A DNA stretch of 64,000 bases from Pseudoalteromonas lipolytica (GTDB lineage: Bacteria > Pseudomonadota > Gammaproteobacteria > Enterobacterales > Alteromonadaceae): positions 25,257 to 89,256 of the forward strand of contig NZ_FPAZ01000018.1 of NCBI RefSeq assembly GCF_900116435.1, read 5' to 3'. A program made the translations under genes and the position numbers. Positions 55,264 through 63,843 of this stretch are shown here, in pieces. Position 1 is the stretch's first letter. Each line of letters starts with the position of its first letter. Under the pieces are notes generated by a model. That model had not been told where the DNA came from, searched no databases, and saw nothing but the letters and a program-made list of their open reading frames with translations.

Positions 55264-56382
55264 TCACAGCTCAAAGACATTGGTAAAGAACTTATAAAGC
55301 TCAGTACCTTGGTTTACGCTCGCTGATGCGAAATGCAATATTGCAATCGCGTCTTTATCAAAACTGAGTGTTTGCAGTGGTTGTTCACATAAGTAGCGCT
55401 CCATACGTAAAATATGGGCTATCGGCTCACCTGCTTTGATATGACCGCCTAACGGTGCTAAGTACTCGACCATACCGCCCATCGGGGCGTAGTAAGCAAT
55501 GTAGTCATCGAGCATACAACCGTAACGAGTCATCGCTTTAGGCTGATACGCTGCATCAACAAATACACCTTTATGAGTCAAGTAGCTTAAAATACTGTGT
55601 GCATCTTCAAGGGCGGCACTCAAATCAATTTTTTCTTGGCTGCCAAGCTCAACAGTAAAAGCCTCGACCTGTACTGAAAGTTCGCGTCCGTATTTAGTAA
55701 GCTCTTCAGATAAAGACCACCACGGGCAAAAGCTTGCTTCATCCATCGCACCCCCAAAGTCATTAGGTATGAGCAATACATGTTCAATATTGAAGTATTG
55801 TGCGCTGTTTTTGGCATACTCTGGACAATATAGGTGCTGGCTTGAGATTGGGCCTGTGTGAAGGTCTAATACGATGTCGGCTTGATGTGCCAACTTTTGT
55901 AAGTTGAGCGCGATACGTTTACCCGTTGTTAAGCTGTAATCTGGGCCGTTTAGTTGTGCATTGATATCTGCGACTAACGCGTCTTTAAGAGCACTTCTGA
56001 TCGTGTCTTCATTGCTTGATGCATGCTGCTCTGCAATCTGGGCAGGTAACGCGTTGTTAAAGCGATACATACGGTTCCAGTTGGTCCCTGTGATGGGATC
56101 AAAACGACCTAATGTAAATTCCCCCGACTTTTGGTTGCAGCCAATCGGATTTGCATAAGGGACAAGTGTGATATCACCGCGCAGTTTAAGCGTTTTTAAT
56201 TGTTCAAGTAGCTGGTAAATAACGGCATTACCTTGTACTTCTGCACCATGCATGTTGGCCTGAATGTAAACGCTTGGGCCACTTCCATCGCCTTTTAAGC
56301 GATAGACTGGGATGGTCAATGGTAAGCCATTCGCAATTTCGCCGACGACAATGTTTTCTTGGCTAATTAAATCTTTACTCAT
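55264..56382 (-). CDS. Succinylglutamate desuccinylase/aspartoacylase-type deacylase
   Basis: A 372-residue zinc hydrolase of the M14-like AstE/AspA family. Zinc ligands His45 and Glu48 are in NMHGAEVQG, His175 in VLDLHTG, and Glu245 in FTVELGS is the likely general base. The C-terminal 100 residues form a lipoyl-like beta domain. It would remove a succinyl or acyl group from an amino acid. It is the last gene of the lysine-riboswitch operon, 5 bases after the decarboxylase, where a DapE-like function could be expected; DapE itself is unrelated in sequence. Role inferred from context. Confidence 0.75.
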   Translation of the reverse strand: MSKDLISQENIVVGEIANGLPLTIPVYRLKGDGSGPSVYIQANMHGAEVQGNAVIYQLLEQLKTLKLRGDITLVPYANPIGCNQKSGEFTLGRFDPITGTNWNRMYRFNNALPAQIAEQHASSNEDTIRSALKDALVADINAQLNGPDYSLTTGKRIALNLQKLAHQADIVLDLHTGPISSQHLYCPEYAKNSAQYFNIEHVLLIPNDFGGAMDEASFCPWWSLSEELTKYGRELSVQVEAFTVELGSQEKIDLSAALEDAHSILSYLTHKGVFVDAAYQPKAMTRYGCMLDDYIAYYAPMGGMVEYLAPLGGHIKAGEPIAHILRMERYLCEQPLQTLSFDKDAIAILHFASASVNQGTELYKFFTNVFEL

Positions 56383-56387
56383 GGTGA

Positions 56388-57593
56388 TTACCTTAAATAA
56401 TAGCTGGCATCTTCAGCGCTGCGGATACATTCAATGTTGCCTTGCTCAATGACGTATTCGGCAGCAAGTTCATGGCATAAAAAGTACGGCATACTCTCTG
56501 TGAAACCATAAGCACCACATTGACTGAATATGAGCCAGTCATGTTCATCTACGTCATTCGCTAATGTATGTTCACCTAAACAATCAAGCGCGGTACAAAG
56601 TGGACCATAGAGTGTCATTGTTGTCAGTGAAGCCTGTGATTCACGCAATACTGTAACTGGGAAGTCTTGGTTTGTGATCGCAGGACGAAGCAGGTGATTA
56701 ATCCCGCCTGATAAAATCACTTGCTGTTGGCCATAGTTTTCTTTTCGCTCAACCACAGGTGTTGCGTAATGACCACATTCACCTACGGCATAACGGCCTA
56801 ATTCCATCCAAAGTTCCGCTACACCGGCTTGAGCTTTAATGCTGGCAAGGGTCTCGATAAGTGCTGACCAGTCTAATCGGTTGGCATCTTGAGTATAAGG
56901 GATGCCTAAGCCGCCCCCTAAATCGAGTATGTTAAGTTCAATCCGTAATGCACGTGCTAGTTGCTGTAATGGCTGGATCATAGCGCGCCAAAGCGCTGCC
57001 AGTTTGTCAGTGCTGAGCATGTTGCCCCACTGAAAAATATGCAAACCATCAACCTTAAGTGCTGGGTAGTCATTGACATTAAGCGCGTGCCACTCTTCAC
57101 AACCAAGGCCAAAAGGAGTGAGGCTATCGCCACCAAGCGGGTTCTTTTCGCTGTCTGGCCAGCGAAGTTGTACACGCAATAATACTTGCAGTTGGCAGTT
57201 AGCTTTTGTGGCTTGCTCGTTTAGCCAACGGACTTGGTTAATGCTCTCGGCGACGAAAATACGCACACCTCGCGCAATAAAATGACTAATTTGTGCAGGG
57301 CTCTTTGCTGGCCCTGTGTTGAGCACGCGCTCGCTATTGATGCCTTGAGCAAGTACTTGCTCAAGTTCACCTTTACTCGCCACATCAAAATTAAACCCCG
57401 CACTGTCTAAACACTGAATAATGCGAGACAGGGGATTAGCCTTAACGGCATACCACAGTTTCACATCGGTTTGGGCAGTGAGTTGTTTTAAATGTGTCGT
57501 TAATTTATCAAGGTCATAGATAAAAAATGGTGTATCAAGGTGCGCTGAAACTTGTTCAACTGCTTGCTTGATGGGCGTGCTCAAAAAGCTCAT
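56388..57593 (-). CDS. PLP-dependent decarboxylase, alanine-racemase fold (LysA relative)
   Basis: A 401-residue enzyme of decarboxylase group IV. PLP lysine Lys51 is in LWYAVKANPLSRI; LDLGGGLGIPY and GPLCTALDCLGE are further family motifs. The usual DAP-decarboxylase motif H-x-H-I-G-S is replaced by LHIFQWGNML, more like siderophore or BtrK-type members, so the substrate may not be meso-DAP. The start overlaps the dapD stop by one base (TAATG). Confidence 0.75.
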   Translation of the reverse strand: MSFLSTPIKQAVEQVSAHLDTPFFIYDLDKLTTHLKQLTAQTDVKLWYAVKANPLSRIIQCLDSAGFNFDVASKGELEQVLAQGINSERVLNTGPAKSPAQISHFIARGVRIFVAESINQVRWLNEQATKANCQLQVLLRVQLRWPDSEKNPLGGDSLTPFGLGCEEWHALNVNDYPALKVDGLHIFQWGNMLSTDKLAALWRAMIQPLQQLARALRIELNILDLGGGLGIPYTQDANRLDWSALIETLASIKAQAGVAELWMELGRYAVGECGHYATPVVERKENYGQQQVILSGGINHLLRPAITNQDFPVTVLRESQASLTTMTLYGPLCTALDCLGEHTLANDVDEHDWLIFSQCGAYGFTESMPYFLCHELAAEYVIEQGNIECIRSAEDASYYLR

Positions 57594-58333
57594 TAACGTA
57601 AAACCTCTTCTAATAACAATGACGCGTCACTTTGTTCGTCACGGTATTTTACGATGAGCGCACATGACATGCTGAGGCCTTGCTCGCGAGCCCATGCATT
57701 GGAAGCAGGGCGAGAACCTGGGATCACAATAGCGTACTCAGGGATTGGTTCGCCTTTTTCTAATTGACGCTCGTTCACGCAATCATAGACTGGAATGGTC
57801 GCAGACAAGCGGACTCCCGGTGCAAGCACTGCGCCTTTTTTAACGACAACGCCCTCTACAATCACACAACCTGCGCCGATAAATGCATCATCTTCAATAA
57901 CCACAGGACTGGCACCAATTGGTTCAAGTACGCCACCTAACTGAACCGCTGCGCTCAGGTGAACATTTTTACCCACTTGTGCACATGACCCTACTAAAGC
58001 GTGGCTATCGACCATAGTCCCTTCATCAATAAATGCTCCGATGTTTACATACGCGGGTGGCATAATGATCGTGCCTTTAGCAACGTGCGCACCTCGGCGA
58101 ACACTGCTACCGCCAGGGACCATACGTACACCTGCATCTGCGGCAAAGCCTTGAGGGGCTAAATTGTGCTTATCAACAAATCCACCAGGAAACTCCGTGT
58201 TTGTGCCATTTTTAAAGGCCTCTAAAATGCCTTGTTTTACTTCAATATTGGCATGCCAGTTGCCATTCTCGTCTTGTGTTGCGGCACGTACTGTGCCCGA
58301 TTCTAAGTTATTTAATAATGCTAACCAGCTCAT
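57593..58333 (-). CDS. dapD: Tetrahydrodipicolinate N-succinyltransferase
   Basis: A 247-residue left-handed beta-helix enzyme. VPGGSSVRRGAHVAKGTIIMPPAYVNIGAFIDEGTMVDSHALVGSCAQVGKNVHLS is typical of DapD by pattern (family core NIGAFIDEGTMVDS). It succinylates tetrahydrodipicolinate. It is about 27 residues shorter than E. coli DapD, mainly at the N-terminus. ATG at 58333 (MSWLALL) was chosen; an in-frame start at 58357 has no ribosome site. Confidence 0.9.
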   Translation of the reverse strand: MSWLALLNNLESGTVRAATQDENGNWHANIEVKQGILEAFKNGTNTEFPGGFVDKHNLAPQGFAADAGVRMVPGGSSVRRGAHVAKGTIIMPPAYVNIGAFIDEGTMVDSHALVGSCAQVGKNVHLSAAVQLGGVLEPIGASPVVIEDDAFIGAGCVIVEGVVVKKGAVLAPGVRLSATIPVYDCVNERQLEKGEPIPEYAIVIPGSRPASNAWAREQGLSMSCALIVKYRDEQSDASLLLEEVLR

Positions 58334-58347
58334 GATAAAACCTGTTT

Positions 58348-59232
58348 TTAGTTCCAAGATAAAATTGTGTTGTTTGCGTGGGTGATGCTGTCTGTATGCT
58401 CAAGCTCTAAATGAGTCAGCGGTGGACGTAATTGCGGGGTGTTTATTCTACCTTGCAGGTGCATCAGTACTTTTACGGGAATTGGGTTTGCGACAGCAAA
58501 TAAGCTTTGAATTGCGCTAGACCAATCGGTGAATAAATTGGGATGTTGACCGCTTAAACTTCGTTTAACAAACTCATGAGTTTGACTTGGCCATGCATTC
58601 GCCGCCACTGACACTAAGCCTTTAGCACCCGCTTGCGCAAAATATGGCATCAGTGCATCGTCACCACTAAAAATGGCGAGCTTAGGTGAGGCCGTTCTAA
58701 AGCCTTCAAATTTGCCGATGTCACCACTGGCTTCTTTAAGTGCCCACAGGTTTTTATGATCGGCGAGGTTTTTAATGACGGTAGGTGAAATCTCAACAGC
58801 ACTGCGTCCAGGTACGTTGTATAGCATACATGGGTGTTTACTCGCATTTAGTAAGCTTTCAAACCAATGAGTTTGGCCAATAACGCCAGGCTTTGCATAC
58901 AGTGGCGAACCTAACAAGTAGCCATGAATAGGCAGTTGATTGCAGTACTCGACCCACGCAACTTGCTGCTTAAGGTTCATACCACCAACGGCAACCATAA
59001 GCGGTACGCTAGGGGTTAGCTGGCATACGTGCTCAACAATGGCTTGTTGTTCTTTGAGTGAAAGAGCAAGCCCTTCACCGGTACTGCCCAGCAATAAAAT
59101 ACCATTGTTGGCAGCTTGTTGTTCAGCCACAAGCTGTTCAAGGGCGATGTAGTCTACCTCGCCAGATTCAGAAAATGGCGTGATTAGCGCTGTCCATAAT
59201 GGATAGTCGTTTAAATCAAAATTGTTGATCAT
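58348..59232 (-). CDS. dapA: 4-hydroxy-tetrahydrodipicolinate synthase
   Basis: A 294-residue TIM-barrel enzyme joining pyruvate and aspartate semialdehyde. The Schiff-base Lys166 is in WALKEASGD, Tyr138 in LYNVPGRS, and Thr51 in GSTGEG. It is the first gene of the operon, directly behind the lysine riboswitch. A second dapA elsewhere in the genome is likely. Confidence 0.9.
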   Translation of the reverse strand: MINNFDLNDYPLWTALITPFSESGEVDYIALEQLVAEQQAANNGILLLGSTGEGLALSLKEQQAIVEHVCQLTPSVPLMVAVGGMNLKQQVAWVEYCNQLPIHGYLLGSPLYAKPGVIGQTHWFESLLNASKHPCMLYNVPGRSAVEISPTVIKNLADHKNLWALKEASGDIGKFEGFRTASPKLAIFSGDDALMPYFAQAGAKGLVSVAANAWPSQTHEFVKRSLSGQHPNLFTDWSSAIQSLFAVANPIPVKVLMHLQGRINTPQLRPPLTHLELEHTDSITHANNTILSWN

Positions 59233-59371
59233 CTCTCACGAACTTATAAGGTATTCGAAGAGTCAGTGCGGAAACAATTGAATGGAGCCGCATGTCGTCA
59301 TTCGAACAAGGTATAATTCGAAGAGCGAATGGGCTTAAAATAATAAAGACGCGACGGCCTTATTATACTAA

Positions 59372-59567
59372 GACCAGAAGCTCTCCACCAAACTTATCAA
59401 TAGCATTGCTATTGTTGGTGACAGTCGCTGGGATTCAGCCCAGTCGCCCGAAATAAGCACCCCACAAACGGTGTTACTTCTCGGCGTTAATTTCCCCTCA
59501 CGTATGATCAACAGAGTCTGTGCTCTTCCCATACGCTACCTGAATAACGCACCTCTTCCAGCCCTTT
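59372..59567 (-). promoter_or_regulatory. Lysine riboswitch (L box)
   Basis: On the minus strand the five conserved blocks appear in order: GGAAGAGGTGCG, GGGGAAA with ACGCCGAG, GGGCTGAATCCCAG, ACTGTCACC, and GGTGGAGAGCTTCTGG. They match E. coli lysC riboswitch blocks nearly base for base, including the P1 helix (CTGGAAG with CTTCTGG). A possible terminator with T-rich tail follows at about 59330-59370. It lies 140 bases before dapA. Confidence 0.95.
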
Positions 59568-59618
59568 ATGCTCGCTTTAACGTTAAAGCCAACATAATGA
59601 AATAGGGTATTGGCGCTG

Positions 59619-59648
59619 ATTAAAGCATTTTAGCCTTCTAGGTGTCAA
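59619..59648 (-). promoter_or_regulatory. Promoter of the lysine operon
   Basis: Minus-strand TTGACA (59648-59643) and TTTAAT (59624-59619), 18-base spacer, start near 59612, 45 bases before the aptamer. Confidence 0.7.
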
Positions 59649-59747
59649 GGCGGTGGATTTGTTTTTTATTGACCAATTAAGCAATCGGGTTACGTATAAC
59701 TTCGTTTTTACGTACACTTAGAACGAAGCAGACGAATTGGAAGAATG

Positions 59748-60443
59748 ATGGAAAAGTTTACCGACATTTATCAACGAGCCGTTAAAAGAAAAGGCAGTGA
59801 AGAAATGCTGCATGCACTGTTATCAAACCCGCTCGATGATGCTGATATTGCTAACATAGCGGATGATTTATGGTTGGAGGAGTTCACTCGTAAGGTATTT
59901 CAAAGTGGATTCTATTGGTCTGTAATCAATAATAAATGGGCGGGGTTTCGTGAAGTATTTTGGGACTTTAGCGTCGAAAAACTATTGATGATGCCACCTG
60001 ATATGCTCGAACAAAAAGCGATGGATGAGCGAATTATTCGCAATTTCAAAAAAGTGCAAACAATTCCTGAAAATGCTTACATGATCCATGAAGTCGCTGA
60101 AAAAAATGCAAGCTTTAGCCAATTTATTGCACAGTGGCCCAGCGACAACATTATTGGTTTATGGGCTTACTTGAAGAAGCATGGCGCACGCTTAGGCGGG
60201 AACACCGGCCCTTATGCGTTGCGCGCGATGGGAAAAGATACCTTTTTGCTCTCGCGAGATGTGGAAAGTTATCTTCGTGCTCATCAGCTCATTGATGGGG
60301 GATTGCAGACCAAAAAATCACAGCAAGCGGCGCAGAACTTTTTCAATGAACTACAGCAGCAAAGTGGTTATAGCCTGCAAGCACTGAGTCAATTAGTTGC
60401 TTATGGAGTGGGTGATAACCGAGTAGGCATTGCAACACCCTAA
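59748..60443 (+). CDS. DNA-3-methyladenine glycosylase I-like protein
   Basis: A 231-residue protein of the Tag family by pattern (VFQSGFYWSVINNKW, FRE-FWDF, NII-LW-YLKKHGARLGG). The zinc-binding Cys and His residues of E. coli Tag (N-terminal MERC, late H and C) are missing, so the zinc site is lost. Base-excision function is inferred. ATG at 59748 lies 6 bases from GGA; the ATG three bases before is closer. Eight bases before selO. Confidence 0.75.
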   Translation: MEKFTDIYQRAVKRKGSEEMLHALLSNPLDDADIANIADDLWLEEFTRKVFQSGFYWSVINNKWAGFREVFWDFSVEKLLMMPPDMLEQKAMDERIIRNFKKVQTIPENAYMIHEVAEKNASFSQFIAQWPSDNIIGLWAYLKKHGARLGGNTGPYALRAMGKDTFLLSRDVESYLRAHQLIDGGLQTKKSQQAAQNFFNELQQQSGYSLQALSQLVAYGVGDNRVGIATP

Positions 60444-60451
60444 GGAATAAT

Positions 60452-61864
60452 ATGAAACTGCACACCCGATATACAGACATTAGTGATCTGTTAGCAATTG
60501 AAGACACCCCAACAGCGGTTTCTGACCCGAACTTATTGCTATTTAATGCTAATTTAGCCCGCGAGTTTGACATTAGCACTGACCCTGAGTTTTTAGCAAA
60601 ACGTTTAAGTGGCTCAGAGGTAGATAACGCTGTAAAGCCTGTAGCGCTTGGCTATTCGGGTCATCAATTCGGTCATTTTTCGCCGCGTTTGGGGGATGGT
60701 CGTGCGCACTTGCTTGGTGCCATTGAAGATAAACATGGCGCATTATGGGATTTGCAATTAAAAGGTGCAGGTGCAACGGTTTTTTCGCGTGGGGGAGATG
60801 GTCGTTGTGCACTAGGCCCTGCCATACGTGAATATATCATGAGTGAAGCCTTGGCGGCCTTAGGTATTGCAACTACCCGTTGCCTTGCTGTTGTAACGAC
60901 TGGAGAAACTGTTTACCGACAACCCCCACGACCCGGTGCCGTTGTAACGCGTGTGGCGAATAGCCATATCCGTGTTGGTTCATTTCAATATTTAGCAACT
61001 CAAGGTGATATTGAAGGACTTGAAAAGTTAGTTGAATACGCAATTAGTTGTCATTTTCCTGATATTAAAAGTGAAGGTGAGCAGCGTATTACAGACTTTT
61101 TAGCGGCGGTAATCGATAAGCAGATTGAGCTTGTTGTGAGCTGGATGCGAATTGGGTTTATTCATGGTGTAATGAACACAGATAACACATTAATTAGTGG
61201 TGAAACCATTGATTATGGCCCGTGTGCAATGATGAATCAGTTTGATTTTGAAACGGTTTTTAGCTCTATTGACCACCAAGGACGTTATGCTTTTGGTAAT
61301 CAACCAACTATTGCAAATTGGAATTGTGCGCGTCTTGCAGAAAGCTTTTTACCGCTTTTTAAAGATGAAGAACGTGCGCTCAGCGAATTATCAGCGGTTA
61401 TAAATGGCTTCGCTGCTAAGTTTAACACGGCATTTGATACCATGTGGCGACTAAAGTTAGGTTTAGATGGCGAGCAAGCAGGCGATCAAGCATTAGTTTC
61501 AGAGTTACTCACTTTGATGAAACAACATAAACTTGATTACACGAACACATTTAATGCGCTGACAGAGTCATTACGAACAGATTTCCCGCTCCCGGATAGT
61601 TTAAAAGAATGGCTTTGTGAATGGCGGTTAAGAACTTCGGGTGAAAGTTACGGAGTGATGCGCGCTGTTAATCCTGCAGTCATTCCACGTAATCATAATA
61701 TTGAAATGATCTTGACTGAATATGAGCAAACGGGCACGAGTTCATCGATAGGTGAGTTGTTGAAAGTCTTAGAAAACCCGTATAGCTATGAAGAGCGATT
61801 AGCAGCTTGGTACCAGCCCCCTCATGATGGGGATAGTCATTACCAGACTTTTTGTGGTACTTAA
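60452..61864 (+). CDS. selO: Protein adenylyltransferase SelO (YdiU)
   Basis: A 470-residue pseudokinase-fold enzyme that adds AMP to proteins. GYSGHQFGHFSPRLGDGRAHLLG and KGAG-T-FSRGGDGR are family motifs, here in short form. A C-terminal Cys is present three residues from the end (FCGT). Length near E. coli (478). Likely in an operon with the glycosylase. Confidence 0.94.
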   Translation: MKLHTRYTDISDLLAIEDTPTAVSDPNLLLFNANLAREFDISTDPEFLAKRLSGSEVDNAVKPVALGYSGHQFGHFSPRLGDGRAHLLGAIEDKHGALWDLQLKGAGATVFSRGGDGRCALGPAIREYIMSEALAALGIATTRCLAVVTTGETVYRQPPRPGAVVTRVANSHIRVGSFQYLATQGDIEGLEKLVEYAISCHFPDIKSEGEQRITDFLAAVIDKQIELVVSWMRIGFIHGVMNTDNTLISGETIDYGPCAMMNQFDFETVFSSIDHQGRYAFGNQPTIANWNCARLAESFLPLFKDEERALSELSAVINGFAAKFNTAFDTMWRLKLGLDGEQAGDQALVSELLTLMKQHKLDYTNTFNALTESLRTDFPLPDSLKEWLCEWRLRTSGESYGVMRAVNPAVIPRNHNIEMILTEYEQTGTSSSIGELLKVLENPYSYEERLAAWYQPPHDGDSHYQTFCGT

Positions 61865-62333
61865 GGGCGATGTTGCACAATATGTTGCAGCTGTAAATGC
61901 TCATTTTTTAAAATCTAAGTGTTCGCCGATTGAGCAAGGTAGCTGCCAGTGATATGATTTATATCAATAAAACAGCACTAAAGTTTTGCTTTTTAACGAA
62001 TATTTACAAATAAAGTTGCTTTCAACTTGTTGATTTAAAAATAACCAATATAATAATGTAATTGGGAATGGACTTTAATCGGTTTTGAGGTCAGTAGATT
62101 AGGCAAAAAAGCAACTCTTGTCTGATCTTAATAAAGCGATCTAGAGGCGTTGTTACACAAAGTTATTTAGATAACCTATTATTATGGGTAATTGACTGAA
62201 ATTACTCGGCAAGATATTTGTTCTGTACCGAGTGTGTTAAGTTTTGATTAACTATTAGTCGACTACTCTGTTTAAACTGATTGAGCTGGGATGACTTAGC
62301 TACAATTTTAATTGTGAAAATGGGAAGGAAACA
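61865..62333. other. AT-rich intergenic region upstream of the OmpA-type gene
   Basis: 469 bases with no supported coding region. It holds the promoter of the porin gene; GGGAAGGAAACA forms its ribosome binding site. A small palindrome TGATATGATTTATATCA occurs near 61950. No terminator was identified with confidence. Confidence 0.5.
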
Positions 62334-63401
62334 ATGAAATTAAAATCACTTACTATTGCTTTAGCATTAGCTGCAACTAGTGCATCAAGCTTTGCAGCTG
62401 AAAAACAAGGGTTCTATATTGGAGCTTTTGGCGATTACTATGACGCATCTTGGGAAAATATCCGTGATTATGCGCCAGGTGGCTTGAATGTTGATGACTC
62501 TACAGGTTGGGGTTTAGAGCTAGGTTACCGCTTCAGCGATCATTGGAGTGCTCGTCTTGAATATGCCGACATGGATTTTGATTGGGATCTTACTGAGAGC
62601 GACGGCACAACGATGAGCGGCTCAGAAAGCGGTAAGCGTTATGGTATCGACGGTTTATATCACTTCGGTGGTGGCCCATTCTACGGTATCTTTGGTTTAA
62701 AAAACCTTGATGCAGTTGACGAAGATCTAATGTTCGCTAACCTAGGTGCTGGTTACCAACATTACTTCACTGATAATTTTGCATTTAATGCTGAAACGTC
62801 TTTATATCAAGGTCTTGACCGTGGTTATACAGATGTTGGCGCTAAATTAGGCCTAAGCTACATCTTCGGTGATCAAAGTTCGCCAGAGCCAGTTGAGCCA
62901 GCTCCAACAGTTGTTCCTGTTGCTGTTGAGCCTGTAGACAGCGATGGTGATAACATCCCTGATGCTGACGACCAATGTGCTAACACACCGATGACTGATG
63001 CAGTTGACGGCACGGGTTGTACATTATATGAAGACCGTGAAGTAACGAAGAGCTTACTAATCACGTTCCCTAACAACACATCTAAAGTGTCTCAACAGTA
63101 CTTAGATGACATCGCTAAAGCTGCTGCTTTCTTAAAAGAGCACCCAGGCACTAAAGTACTACTTGAAGGTCACACTTCATCTGTAGGTAAAGCTGACTAC
63201 AACAAGTGGTTATCTAAGAAACGTGCTGATGCCGTTGCTAAGAAACTTATTGAAGATGGTATCGATGCAGAGCGTCTAACGACTGTTGGTTTAGGTGAAG
63301 AGCGCCTTAAAAACCCAGCTAATACAGCTGAAGCGCATGCTGAAAACCGTCGTGTAGAAGCACACGTAAGCGTTATTGAGCGTGTAAAAGTAGAGCGTTA
63401 A
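62334..63401 (+). CDS. OmpA-family outer membrane protein
   Basis: A 355-residue protein with signal peptide (cleavage after SSFAA), an N-terminal eight-stranded barrel (about 25-180), a Pro/Val/Glu linker, a thrombospondin type 3-like calcium motif (DSDGDNIPDADDQCANTP) and a C-terminal OmpA peptidoglycan-binding domain (LLEGHTSSVGKADYNKWLS, NRRVEAHV). It anchors the outer membrane to the wall. High-expression codon use. Confidence 0.93.
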   Translation: MKLKSLTIALALAATSASSFAAEKQGFYIGAFGDYYDASWENIRDYAPGGLNVDDSTGWGLELGYRFSDHWSARLEYADMDFDWDLTESDGTTMSGSESGKRYGIDGLYHFGGGPFYGIFGLKNLDAVDEDLMFANLGAGYQHYFTDNFAFNAETSLYQGLDRGYTDVGAKLGLSYIFGDQSSPEPVEPAPTVVPVAVEPVDSDGDNIPDADDQCANTPMTDAVDGTGCTLYEDREVTKSLLITFPNNTSKVSQQYLDDIAKAAAFLKEHPGTKVLLEGHTSSVGKADYNKWLSKKRADAVAKKLIEDGIDAERLTTVGLGEERLKNPANTAEAHAENRRVEAHVSVIERVKVER

Positions 63402-63427
63402 TAATTAACCTTTGCGACTAATTTTAA

Positions 63428-63456
63428 AAACCCAGCCAAGTGCTGGGTTTTTTTAT
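63428..63456 (+). terminator. Terminator of the OmpA-type gene
   Basis: AAACCCAGC/GCTGGGTTT stem followed by a T-run, 27 bases past the stop. Confidence 0.9.
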
Positions 63457-63490
63457 GGTTAAAATAGTGTGCTCATAAGGATAAGTAGTT

Positions 63491-63579
63491 AAACCAATCT
63501 GCAAAAATACCTACCCCAGTTCACAATAACGCTTAACCATTTTGAGGTGCTAAATTTGTCGCTAGCTGCGTTAATACCA
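63491..63579. repeat. Dispersed repeat, copy 2
   Basis: A diverged relative of 18671-18735, with an insertion of about 20 bases. It keeps CATTTTGAGG and TTTGTCGCTAGCTGCGTTAA. It directly precedes the insertion sequence remnant. Confidence 0.6.
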
Positions 63580-63843
63580 TATATGGACTCTCTCCGATTG
63601 CAAGACAGTAATTGATAGAATTTCAAAGTTCATTGCTGCCATATATTCGGCTTTTTTATGAGCAGATTTATCCGCTCTAGCCCTGATGGATATCCGCCCC
63701 TATCACCTTATCAATCTCGACGGCTTCTAACAACCTTTGGTATTATCAGGTTTAAATAGGACGGCTATGAACCGTTTTCCGTCAATCTCAATCTTTGCAA
63801 TTTTTGCTATTGAACTTTTGTCTTTTAATTGCGGTTAATGTTT

